Below, piece after piece: positions 11,191 to 22,608 of a stretch of 64,000 bases of DNA. The first letter of the stretch is position 1, and each line of letters begins with the position of its first letter. A program made the translations under genes and the position numbers. The notes under the pieces were generated by a model. The model made no database searches. It was not told the DNA's origin and saw only the letters and a program-made list of their open reading frames with translations. The DNA is from Deltaproteobacteria bacterium (lineage in GTDB: Bacteria > Desulfobacterota > Desulfarculia > Adiutricales > Adiutricaceae). The stretch is taken from assembly GCA_031276865.1 (NCBI GenBank), contig JAISMF010000077.1, positions 18,350 to 82,349 of the forward strand. The letters run 5' to 3'.

Positions 11191-11568
11191 AAAAACCCGC
11201 TCTTTTCCAGAGGATTTCTTCAAAGGTCTCTACGACTATCCTCCGTCACGCGCCCGCTTTCTCTTCGAACTTCGTGATGATGACACCGCCTCCGAAAGCC
11301 GAAACATTTATCCGGCGCTGTATAAATAAGATATATTTCCTCCGTGGTAATTATGTACCGACTCTCGACCGGCTACAACCCCGTTCGAAAAAACGGTAAG
11401 GATGACCGTATTATCCAGCCCACTGGCCTAATGAAAAACAATCATGGAGGAAAATGACTAAATATATTGTCAACGCGCTTTAAGAGCCACCACGGTCGAT
11501 AAAAACTCGGCCGCATGAATTACGCGATTTTACACCTCGATTGGGAATAGCTTGTTTGTTGGTGATTT

Positions 11569-14289
11569 ATGAAATTAAGCTGGGATCAGATATACGACAA
11601 CGCTTCTTCTTTTTCCAACCGCTGGGAAAACGGACAAAAAGAAAAATCACAGTCACAATTATTTGTTTCAGATTTATTAAAAGTATTTGGAGTCGATATT
11701 AAGTCCGACATTCAAGAAAAAGACGGCGGTTTTGAATTTCCAGTAAAAATATCCGAACATAATGCTGGGTTAATTGATTTTTTTTGGAAAAAAAATATTG
11801 CGATAGAAATGAAATCTAAAGGTAAAAATTTAACTGAAGCCTTTAAACAATTACAAAATTACATGCGTCATCTTCCAGAAGATGAAATTCCCGATCTGTT
11901 TCTCGTATCAGACTTTGAAAACATGATGCTGTTTCAGCGTTCAATAGGAAAAATACGCAAGTTTAAAACAACTAATCTTCGTAATAATGTCAATTATTTC
12001 GCTAATATCGCAGGCTATGAACAGGGATTTTATAGGGAAGATCTAGAAGAAGTCAATGTAAAAGCCGCTGAAATGATGGCTCATTTGCATGATAATCTTG
12101 AAAGCCACGGATATAAGGGACACGATCTCGAAGTTTATTTAGTGCGACTATTATTTTGTTTTTTTGCTGAACATACTGAAATATTTTATAAAGATAGTTT
12201 TTATCGTTATTTAAAAAATTCGAAACAAGATGGTTCTGACTTAGCCGCACGGTTAGGAGAACTTTTTCAGTATTTTAATTTATCAATAGATGAGCGCGAA
12301 AATCAAACATTATGGCCAGATGATATAAAACATTTTAGATATATTAACGGAAATCTATTTAAAGAAAAAATTCAACTTTTTAAACTATCCAAAGACATGT
12401 ATAATTTATTGTTAAGATGTGCGGAATTTGACTGGAGTAAAATAAGTCCCGCCATATTCGGCGCTATGTTTCAAGGCGTAATGGATAAAGAAAAACGACG
12501 TGAACTTGGGGCCCATTATACTTCTGAAGAAAACATTCTTAAACTGATAAATTCTCTTTTTATGAATGATTTATGGAAAGAATACGAGTTAATTAAAAAC
12601 GATAAAAGAGAACTTGAAAAATTTATTAACATAATCGGTCAAATGATATTCCTTGATCCAGCCTGCGGATGCGGCAATTTTCTTATCGTAACTTATCGCG
12701 AACTTAGACGATTAGAGTTGCAAGCAGTAAAACTTAAGTATGCTCAAGGCCATCTTCCTTTTCTTAACACCACGATTTCTTTAAATGTAAATCTAGACCA
12801 ATTTTACGGCATTGAATGCGAAGATTTCGCATGCCAGATAGCCCAAGTAGGCATGTGGCTGATGGATCATCAGATGAATTTAGAAGCGGCGAAAGAGTTG
12901 GGTGGATATCACTATAACCTGCCCCTTAAAAACAGCGCTTCCATAATAAACGCAAACGCTCTTAAGCTTAACTGGGAAAATATACTACCTGCCAAAGATT
13001 TTACTTATATTTTCGGAAATCCTCCGTTTGCAGGATCAAAAATGCTGACGAATATTCAACGCGAGGATATGGCCCTTGTATTTAACGACCATGTAAAAAA
13101 TTACGGAATTCTTGATTATGTGACCGCATGGTATGATAAGGCTTCAAAATATATAGAAAAAAAGACCACTAAAGTCGCTTTTGTCTCGACAAACTCTATA
13201 ACTCAGGGAGAACAGGTGACAGCTCTTTGGAAACCTCTCATTGAACGATACGGCGTTCATATTGATTTCGCTTATAGAACTTTCAAGTGGACTAACGAAG
13301 CGAAAGGAAATGCTGGAGTTTACTGTGTAATCATTGGTTTTTCCACGGCAAAATCAAAAGGAAATAAAATTATATATGATAATGACAAAAAAATCATAGC
13401 CAATAATATTAATCCATATTTATTGGACGCTCCGGATATTTTTATTGAAAAGCGCAGAGTTCCTCTTTGCGCTGTACCTGAAATTGGTATAGGAAACAAA
13501 CCAATTGATGGCGGATATTATCTATTTACCGAAGAGGAAAAAAATAGATTTGTAAAAACAGAACCAAAATCTAATAAATGGTTTAAACGATGGTACGGAG
13601 CTGAGGAATTTCTAAACAACAGACCGCGATGGTGTTTATGGCTGGGTGAATGTCCTCCGGAGGAACTCAGCAAAATGCCGGAAGCTAAAAAACGAATCGC
13701 CGCTGTTAGAGAATTTAGACTGGCCAGCAAAAGCGAACCGACACAAAAGCTAGCCAGCACTCCTAGACTTTTTCACGTAATGAATATGCCAAGAAAACCA
13801 TATTTAGTCATTCCTAAAGTTACAACGGATAGAAGAGATTATCTTCCTATAGACTTTATGCTGCAAGAAGATCTTGCAAGCGATCTATTATTTATTATTC
13901 AAGGCGCTAATTTTTATCATTTTGGAGTTCTTTCTTCAAAAATACATATGTTATGGGTAACAGCCGTGTGCGGAAGGTTGGGGAATAATTTACGTTATTC
14001 TAAAGACATTGCTTATAACAATTTTCCTTGGCCAGTTGTTTCTGATAATCAGAGAGACGATATAGTAAAAGCCGCAGAAAATATCATTAATGTGCGTAAA
14101 TTATACAAAAATAGTTCTCTCGCTTCACTTTATGATCGGGATACAATGCCGGACGATCTTTGGAACGCTCACCAACAACTTGATCGAACATTGATGAGAG
14201 CTTATCGCTTTGACATAAAAAATTTTACAGATGCTGAAATTACAGGCAGATTAATTAATATGTATGTAAAAATGATATTTAACAAGTAA
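11569..14289 (+). CDS. Type IIL (MmeI-like) single-polypeptide restriction endonuclease/N6-adenine methyltransferase
   Basis: N-terminal PD-(D/E)XK-like GLIDFFWKKNIAIEMKSKGKNL, SAM motif LDPACGCGNFLIVTYRELRRLE, catalytic FGNPPFAGSKM, and a C-terminal target-recognition-like region. Confidence 0.85.
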   Translation: MKLSWDQIYDNASSFSNRWENGQKEKSQSQLFVSDLLKVFGVDIKSDIQEKDGGFEFPVKISEHNAGLIDFFWKKNIAIEMKSKGKNLTEAFKQLQNYMRHLPEDEIPDLFLVSDFENMMLFQRSIGKIRKFKTTNLRNNVNYFANIAGYEQGFYREDLEEVNVKAAEMMAHLHDNLESHGYKGHDLEVYLVRLLFCFFAEHTEIFYKDSFYRYLKNSKQDGSDLAARLGELFQYFNLSIDERENQTLWPDDIKHFRYINGNLFKEKIQLFKLSKDMYNLLLRCAEFDWSKISPAIFGAMFQGVMDKEKRRELGAHYTSEENILKLINSLFMNDLWKEYELIKNDKRELEKFINIIGQMIFLDPACGCGNFLIVTYRELRRLELQAVKLKYAQGHLPFLNTTISLNVNLDQFYGIECEDFACQIAQVGMWLMDHQMNLEAAKELGGYHYNLPLKNSASIINANALKLNWENILPAKDFTYIFGNPPFAGSKMLTNIQREDMALVFNDHVKNYGILDYVTAWYDKASKYIEKKTTKVAFVSTNSITQGEQVTALWKPLIERYGVHIDFAYRTFKWTNEAKGNAGVYCVIIGFSTAKSKGNKIIYDNDKKIIANNINPYLLDAPDIFIEKRRVPLCAVPEIGIGNKPIDGGYYLFTEEEKNRFVKTEPKSNKWFKRWYGAEEFLNNRPRWCLWLGECPPEELSKMPEAKKRIAAVREFRLASKSEPTQKLASTPRLFHVMNMPRKPYLVIPKVTTDRRDYLPIDFMLQEDLASDLLFIIQGANFYHFGVLSSKIHMLWVTAVCGRLGNNLRYSKDIAYNNFPWPVVSDNQRDDIVKAAENIINVRKLYKNSSLASLYDRDTMPDDLWNAHQQLDRTLMRAYRFDIKNFTDAEITGRLINMYVKMIFNK

Positions 14290-14445
14290 TCTGTAATTCT
14301 CGATTTTTTTCCAACTATGCGTAAAACCGAACTGTAATTACCACCGTGGACTACACACATAATAAACCTCCCACGTGGTTATAATTTTTAATTTCTCCCA
14401 GCATGTAAGATGATTAAGAATCCATAGTCAAATATAATTGTCGCA

Positions 14446-14553
14446 GTAGGAGACGCCCTTTCAGGCGCACCCCAGCGCAAATCCCGATGGGCGCTATTTA
14501 CGCACCGGGCTCCTCTTTGGATGTTTGACGTATAATCGAGTAGAGTGGTACGG
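14446..14553 (+). repeat. REP-like direct repeat copy 1 (GTAGGAGACGCC...GATGTTTGACGTATAATCGAGTAG)
   Basis: About 80% identical by eye to 14758-14854; begins GTAG(GAG) and contains palindromic segments. Confidence 0.7.
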
Positions 14554-14625
14554 ATGCGCGATTCTGGATGCCGGAATCCTACCCCACCATTTCTGGATGA
14601 ATTGTACCCAAGTTTTTTTCCTTTT

Positions 14626-14715
14626 ATTACTCTGGCGGTTAAATATTAGAAACAGGCGGGAATAATGATCGGGATACTGACTGACATTGTTCTAACTTTT
14701 ATCCGCCGGGGCAAT
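14626..14715. mobile_element. MITE-like family A element (about 90 bp)
   Basis: Ends ATTACTCTGGCGGTTAAATATTAGAAA...TTCTAACTTTTATCCGCCGGGGCAAT; same end pair at five other sites in the window. Confidence 0.75.
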
Positions 14716-14757
14716 AGTAAAATATAATTTTATTATATATATAGTATAATGTTCGCG

Positions 14758-14854
14758 GTAGGAGACGCCATTTAGGCCGCCCCAGCGCGCGAATCCCGGC
14801 GGGCGCGATTAACGCGCCGGGATCCTATTTGATGTTTGACGTAAAATCGAGTAG
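14758..14854 (+). repeat. REP-like direct repeat copy 2
   Basis: GTAGGAGACGCC...ATCCCGGCGGGCGCGATTAACGCGCCGGGATCCT...GATGTTTGACGTAAAATCGAGTAG; nested hairpin GGCGCG-ATTAA-CGCGCC. Confidence 0.7.
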
Positions 14855-14858
14855 GGCT

Positions 14859-14916
14859 TTAGGCAAATTAGCGTGTTATATTCCGTATACGGAATAAAAC
14901 ACGCTAATTTGCCTAA
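14859..14916. repeat. 58-bp near-perfect loopless palindrome
   Basis: 29-nt arms TTAGGCAAATTAGCGTGTT(A/T)TATTCCGTA, 28/29 matching, centre GTA|TAC; just 3' of the MNT gene. Confidence 0.9.
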
Positions 14917-14926
14917 GCTCAATAAA

Positions 14927-15244
14927 TTACTGAATTTCAATGCCTGTACTAATAACTCCATTAATAAAAGGATTGTCATCATAAAGATCAGATACATGGT
15001 ATACCATTGGAGAAAAAAATAATTTATAATTAAGAGAAATCATACGTAGTTGAATCATAATTTCAAGCCAATTATCATCAGTCAGATTAGTAATAAAAAA
15101 ACAAATATCAACATCACTAAGTTCAGTCGCGTTACCTTTAGCGTATGAACCATACAATACAACTTTATCAACAGGTAATACTTGTCGAACAGCATTAGCG
15201 TATTCAATTACTATGGGCTTTATGGCTTCAATATCACCAGCCAT
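14927..15244 (-). CDS. MNT-type nucleotidyltransferase (HEPN-MNT module)
   Basis: VVLYGSYAKGNATELSDVDICFFI = GSxxxG...SDxD nucleotidyltransferase motif. Confidence 0.85.
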   Translation of the reverse strand: MAGDIEAIKPIVIEYANAVRQVLPVDKVVLYGSYAKGNATELSDVDICFFITNLTDDNWLEIMIQLRMISLNYKLFFSPMVYHVSDLYDDNPFINGVISTGIEIQ

Positions 15245-15624
15245 GAATGCATCTCCTTAGTCTTAGTTAAAATATCATTAGCCTTCTGTTTGGTAATTCA
15301 TTTATTTATGGTTTGCTTATAATCAACATATCGAATGTTAAGGTAATATGATGAAATTTCCGCCATAAATTGATATCGTTCTTCACTAACAGGCTCTTTC
15401 AATTTATCCTCAAATAATTTAACAATTTTTTGAATTTCATGAATTCTTGGAAAGTTATCTCCTACTAATAATATATGTATTCCTTTGACTAATTTTTCAA
15501 TGGCTTGCTGACGCATGAATGCGACATATAGCCAACGACCAGAATTAAACATGTTAGTTGCAGAATCAAGGTCGTATTGAGATAAATTTAACCAATGTGT
15601 AAATTTTTCTTGAATGTCCATCAT
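15220..15624 (-). pseudogene. HEPN-domain protein with an in-frame TGA before its C-terminal helix
   Basis: HEPN-like WLNLSQYDLDSATNMFNSGRWLYVAFMRQQAIEKLVKGIHI. The TGA at 15298-15300 is followed in the same frame by ITKQKANDILTKTKEMHSWLVILKP*, resembling a normal HEPN C-terminus and overlapping the MNT start. Confidence 0.75.
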
Positions 15625-17202
15625 TTATTTACTAATTTGAGATTGCATATTGCAACCGTAAATGTAATAGCCATAAACACAAACTCACCGAAGGAAATTA
15701 GATAAACTTGATCGTCGCCAGAAACGTTGTGAATGTCTTAAGTCTCTTTGCGTAAAGTAATCTGGCCTTGTTAAATTACCGCTTTCCTAACATTATTTGT
15801 TAGGTCTTATTGAAATTCTCCTTGGTGATGTAATCCCAAAATAGATGATAAACTTACACCACGAGCGTCCTAAATAAAATTCCGCATTTTTTCTAATCCA
15901 ATATATAGGTCATTAGTTACATAAATTTCGATAAATAGTGTGAAGTCGGATAATATCGCCGCCAATTCTCAAATAGGGTCCTTCTGAGCGGTTTTGGCGC
16001 GGGTCCTCTGAAAACTTGAATATATGCCGGTTTTAGCCAATACTTTGCAGAACTGATCCCGCGTTTAGAATGCGGGTGAACTTACGCTTAAAACTTAGTC
16101 TTAAATATAACATTTAATTTGCTAAACAAATTAAAAAATTCTTATTAATTATAAGTATATTTAAAAGGATATATTTATAATCTAAATACTTCTCCAAAGG
16201 CTTATTCCCGTAAATTTCCAGGATCATCACAGTTTAGAACCTGTCCGGAAACGTCCTAATTCCCTGATTCTAGGGAGTTTTACAACCTACTCCTAAACTC
16301 GCCAGCTTTCCAACCTGACTTCCAATATAGCCCAATTAGAAGCCATAGGTCAACCTGATTGAATCAGGAGTCATTTTTCCCCTATTCTCAAAATCAAGCA
16401 TAAAACCCCATTACAATTTCTCATCAGTTTTCGTAATCAAATTGTATGACGTCGAGACAACCCAATTCTCAAATTGAAATCGCCACGACATCATTATTAA
16501 TTTCATGTTATGTCCCTTTCTTCAATTTTGGGATGGATACAAAGCTAGGTCTATAGTTTATTTATATTGTCAGAAACAAGAGTTCTTTATAACTGACATT
16601 ATTATTTATTGTTCTTCCTTCGATGTTGATTAAAACCTTAGATTATATTATTTAAACCTTGAAAATTCACACTTAATTTAAAACCAACAGTCCATCAAAA
16701 TTATTTAAATAACCAATTATTAAAAAATGAATTCTAATCAAATTTAACTCAAAGCTTAAATTAACATTCTGATTTTAAACTTAAAATTCAAAAACATATA
16801 AATCGTTTAACCAGTAATGATAGGCACCTCCAATATTTTTAATAATTCACTAACCATGAATACCGAATAAATTAATTTCATTTAATTTTTATATTCACAT
16901 TTTGATTTTTCACTTGCTATTTTAATTAAGTCACCCAGAGTCGCTTTAAATTGTTTTATCCATCAGACCAAACAAAATACCAATTGTGTTTGTAGTTTAT
17001 TCATTTGATATTTTCTCATTTTAGAAGATCCAATAAATCCATTATTTTTTTGTTTATCATCACTTGTAATAAGTATATGTGACAAACCATCACTTACCAT
17101 TTTTAATTTACATTTATTTATCGAAGGATAGGAAATGTTTGAAAAAACAAGGATATTAATAAATTACAAATCACAAAAACGATCAAACAAAAATATGGAC
17201 TT

Positions 17203-17299
17203 ATTACCACGGCGGACAAAAGTTAGAACGTTAGACGTGAGAATGAAGATGTTCCTCACGTTATCTCGCTTCTTTCCAATATTGAAACGCCGGAGTAAT
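17203..17299. mobile_element. MITE-like family A element
   Basis: ATTACCACGGCGGACAAAAGTTAGAA...TTTCCAATATTGAAACGCCGGAGTAAT. Confidence 0.75.
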
Positions 17300-17775
17300 T
17301 TGAAGCGGTCGTCACATTCTTTGCCTCCAGTCAAAATTAAATGATAATCTGGCTAGGATGGTAAAGGGCTTCTTAAGACGATTTCTAAAGGACGAAAAAA
17401 ATATCAAAAACCTCTTCAAACTTCAAACGTAAGTCTATGCGATACGCTGTAAGACGTCCAAACGACTCTTATAAAATCAAACGATTTGAGTTGATGTTTA
17501 CCAAAACACTTACAAAACAAGGTCTTTCGATGGTCTAATAATTATCCGCCAGAGTTATATCAACTCATAAATGACGTTCCCGTCAAAAATCATATTTTTC
17601 AGCCTTGAAGACTATTACTTCATGAACCCGTAAGCCGGGCGTCTTTTTCATAGGCCTTCATGTAGGAAAATTCAAGAGCGGGATCCCCCCCGAACACCCG
17701 AGGCCGCCTAAACGTCCGCCCGGAGGAAGGACCTTAAAGGCGGCGAGACTTCCCCCTGGTTTTGGCGGAAGGCTT

Positions 17776-17824
17776 GAAAACAAAGAGGGGTCCCCGAAAA
17801 GACGGGAACCCCTCTTTGTTTTTA
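17776..17824. terminator. Strong terminator hairpin 3' of dnaK
   Basis: AAAACAAAGAGGGGT-CCCCG-aaaaga-CGGGA-ACCCCTCTTTGTTTTT. Confidence 0.85.
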
Positions 17825-17882
17825 AAACCCTCCAAGGGCCCTACCCCGGCCCCGGGCTTTTATGGCGTCTTCCGGTGAATAA

Positions 17883-19814
<1,932 letters not shown>

Positions 19815-20325
19815 GCTCTATCCTCCAAAAAAACGAAATCGGTATTTTTAGCGGGCTTCCGCGACGGCTAAGCCCGGGTTCCTAATCGAAGTCCGCCTCC
19901 GGCGGGAAATGGCGTCCGGAAAAATCCGAAAGCCCATGAAGCGGCCGGAAGGCTTAAAATGAAATCCCTTCGGAGTTTGTTTTCCCGCCCGGGGGGCTTT
20001 CCCCGCCAAGGTCCTTTTTCCCGAAAAATTCCAGCTTACGGCGGGCCGTCTTTTAAAAATCCAGAGTATCGGCGTCTTAAAAAAAGCGAAAATAAGAAAA
20101 AGGCCTATAAACCCGTCCCGAAAGCTCACGGTCGCCCGCGGCCCCCCCGCCCCCGAAACGAACCGGACCTCTTAGGAAGCGGCGCCTTGAAGTTCCAAAG
20201 CTTGATCCGTCCAACTCGTGTAAAGCTCCGGGATGAAACGATCCTCGTCTCGGCCGGGGCCGCCCCCCGGAAGGGCGGCTGGGAGGGTCTCGCTCATTCA
20301 AAACGCTCGGGGCCCCGAAAGCCCG

Positions 20326-22410
20326 TCACCCCCCGGAGCCGTTCCTCACCAAGGTCACCTGGATGGGCCTTAGGAGTTTGGAGTTGTGGAGGTAGCCCCG
20401 GTTCACCATCCTGGCCACCCTTCCGTCCTCGAGGCCGCCCGCCTCGCCCGGCTCGAAACCCATGGCCTCCTGGAAGTTGGGATCGAAATTGTCCCCGGGA
20501 TCGGCCTTTATCTCCCTTACGCCGTATTTGCCCAGGACGTCCAGAAAACCCTTCAAGGTCATGCCCACACCGTCGGCCAGGCCCTTCACGGCCCCGTCTT
20601 CGGGGTTCGCGTAGCTTAAGGCGAGGTTGAGGTTGTCTAACACCGGGATGAGGTTTCGGATGAGTTCCAAAGCGCCGCCTTCCTCCCGATCCTCCCGGAT
20701 CCTTTCGCCGTAAGGGGCGTCCGCCCCCCGGTAACGCCCCACGAGGGCGGCCGCGGCCGGATTGGCCGCGGCCGGGGGAGCCGCTTCCCGGGGGGGGGCT
20801 GGTCCGGCCTTCGCTTTTTTTAGGGGCTCGCCTTCCTCCCTTTCCCCGGCCTTCTCCATCCAGGCCAGGGCGGCCGGGCCCACCGGCTGGAGGACGCGGT
20901 CCTCCAAAGAGACCGTCAAGGTCTTGCCGGAGGAAAGCTCCCTGGCCTCGAGCTCGAAGAGGCCGTCCCCCTGGACCTGGTAGCTCACCTCCACCCGACT
21001 CTCGCCTCGCGGGGCGGGAGGCACGCCGGAGATCTTGTAGTTGCCTAGGAAGCGAAACTCGGACTCGGAGGAGGGGTCTCCCTGAACGAGTCTTAGGTAC
21101 ATCTCGCTTTGGTTGTCCGAGGCGGTGGTGTAGTAGGCCTTGCGCTCCGCCGGGTAGCCGTTGTTCCGCTCCAGAATCAAGCTGATCCGCCCGGCGCCGG
21201 TGTCTATGCCCACCGAGGCGGGAAGCGTCTCCAGAACCAGGGTTTGGAAGTTTCCGGCAAGGGCGTCCCCCGCGTGGATGGCCGCCCCCCGGGCGATTCG
21301 GGCCTGGGAGTCGAAAAGCGTCACCGGATCCCGGGTGAAGAGGCGGATCATGCCTCTTTTCAGGGCCGGAATCATGGAAGTCTTGCCGGCCATGAGGATC
21401 AGATCCAGATCCCCCGGCCCCGCGCCGGTCCCCTCCAAAACGCCGTAGGCCAAGGAGAGGATGCGCCGAATCACGTCTCCGGCGAGCTCCTCGAAATCCC
21501 GGCGGCTAAGGGTCCTTTTAAAGCGCCAACCCTTTAAGCGGCCGCTTAAAAGATCGGAAAGGACGATCTGCGCGTCCAAAGAGGCGCTTAAAAGGGACTT
21601 GGCGCTGGCCGCGGCGTCCCGGAAGCGCACGAGCTCCCGATCCCTTTTGAGCTCCACCCCGGTTTCGTTTAGGAACTCCCTTTTCAAATACCCGGCGAGC
21701 CGGCGGTCGATGTCTTCTCCGGCGGAAAAGGCCGAACCCATCACCCGCTGGGTTTCAATGGCCTCGTCGCGCATCTCCACCAGGGCGGCCTGGGCGAAGC
21801 CGCCGCCCGCGTCCAGGACCAAAACCCGCCGCGGCCGGGCGAAAAAGTCCCTGTTCTCCCGCAAGTACGATAGGCAGAGGGCGCCGTGGTCGCTTATCAA
21901 GCGGAAGTTTTTAAAGCGGGAGGAAAGGGCCAGCCGGGCCGCGGCCCTCTGGTGGAAGTCGAAGGATCCGGGGACGCTGAGAACCGCCAGCTCCGCCGGA
22001 AGGCCGAGGGCCTTCTCGGCGCGCCTTTTCACGTGATCCAAAATGACCGCGAGGACATCCTGGGCGCTTAAAGCCTCCCCGAAGACCTCCACGCCGGCGA
22101 AGCCGCCCCCGTCCGGAACTATCCGGTAGGAGCGGTATCCCGCCTCCCTTTTGGCCTCCTCGGAGGAGTGCTCACGGCCTAAAAGCCGCTTCACGCAGTC
22201 AACCGAGCCGGCGGGGTTTTCGTAGGACTCCCTTAGGGGGTTGAGCCCCACCGCCGGACCCTCCGGATAAAAGGAGACGGAACTCGAAATCTCGAAGGCC
22301 CCGCCCCCGAAATTCACCAGCCGAGGCTCCCGGCCGTCCATAAAGGCCGCCCGGGAACCGCAGGTTCCGAGGTCGACGCCGACGGCGCTCTGAATCTGTT
22401 CTGCGGCCAT
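20326..22410 (-). CDS. Divergent Hsp70-like ATPase fused to a C-terminal GrpE-like domain
   Basis: N-terminus VGVDLGTCGSRAAFMDG plus Hsp70 substrate-binding beta region (YYTTASDNQSEMYLRLVQGD...GVPPAPRGESRVEVSYQVQGDG). Last ~115 aa (LIRNLIPVLDNLNLALSYANPEDGAVKGLADGVGMTLKGFLDVL...NFDPNFQEAMGFEP...VNRGYLHNSKLLRPIQVTLVRN) match the neighbouring GrpE. Confidence 0.93.
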   Translation of the reverse strand: MAAEQIQSAVGVDLGTCGSRAAFMDGREPRLVNFGGGAFEISSSVSFYPEGPAVGLNPLRESYENPAGSVDCVKRLLGREHSSEEAKREAGYRSYRIVPDGGGFAGVEVFGEALSAQDVLAVILDHVKRRAEKALGLPAELAVLSVPGSFDFHQRAAARLALSSRFKNFRLISDHGALCLSYLRENRDFFARPRRVLVLDAGGGFAQAALVEMRDEAIETQRVMGSAFSAGEDIDRRLAGYLKREFLNETGVELKRDRELVRFRDAAASAKSLLSASLDAQIVLSDLLSGRLKGWRFKRTLSRRDFEELAGDVIRRILSLAYGVLEGTGAGPGDLDLILMAGKTSMIPALKRGMIRLFTRDPVTLFDSQARIARGAAIHAGDALAGNFQTLVLETLPASVGIDTGAGRISLILERNNGYPAERKAYYTTASDNQSEMYLRLVQGDPSSESEFRFLGNYKISGVPPAPRGESRVEVSYQVQGDGLFELEARELSSGKTLTVSLEDRVLQPVGPAALAWMEKAGEREEGEPLKKAKAGPAPPREAAPPAAANPAAAALVGRYRGADAPYGERIREDREEGGALELIRNLIPVLDNLNLALSYANPEDGAVKGLADGVGMTLKGFLDVLGKYGVREIKADPGDNFDPNFQEAMGFEPGEAGGLEDGRVARMVNRGYLHNSKLLRPIQVTLVRNGSGG

Positions 22411-22480
22411 GAAAGCCTCGGGTGCCTGGGGCGGGGATTTTTACGAGACTCCGGATGAAAGGCCCGGAGGGCCGGGTTTT

Positions 22481-22506
22481 CCGGCGGAGCCTTAGGGCTC
22501 CGCCGG
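22481..22506. promoter_or_regulatory. Hairpin between grpE and the Hsp70-GrpE fusion gene
   Basis: CCGGCGGAGCC-TTAG-GGCTCCGCCGG, 11-bp perfect stem. Confidence 0.4.
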
Positions 22507-22608
22507 AGACGGCTATAAAAGGAGGATGAGGGGAAAGCCGCCGGAAAAGAGGAAAGATGGCCGAAAAAGCTCACGATCCGCAAGCCGACGGTCCCTTGGC
22601 GCCCGAAC

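Noticed and set aside
11338-14355. CTCCGTGGTAATTA / TAATTACCACCGTGG as terminal repeats of an RM-carrying transposon
   Set aside because: The shared core is only about 11 bp, has mismatches and resembles stray family A ends; no transposase inside.
14446-14860. Integron attC-like sites
   Set aside because: Hairpins are present, but no clear RYYYAAC/GTTRRRY pairs and no integrase.
17135-17344. 69-aa ORF in the AT-rich island
   Set aside because: Half of it is a family A MITE read in one frame; no protein signature.
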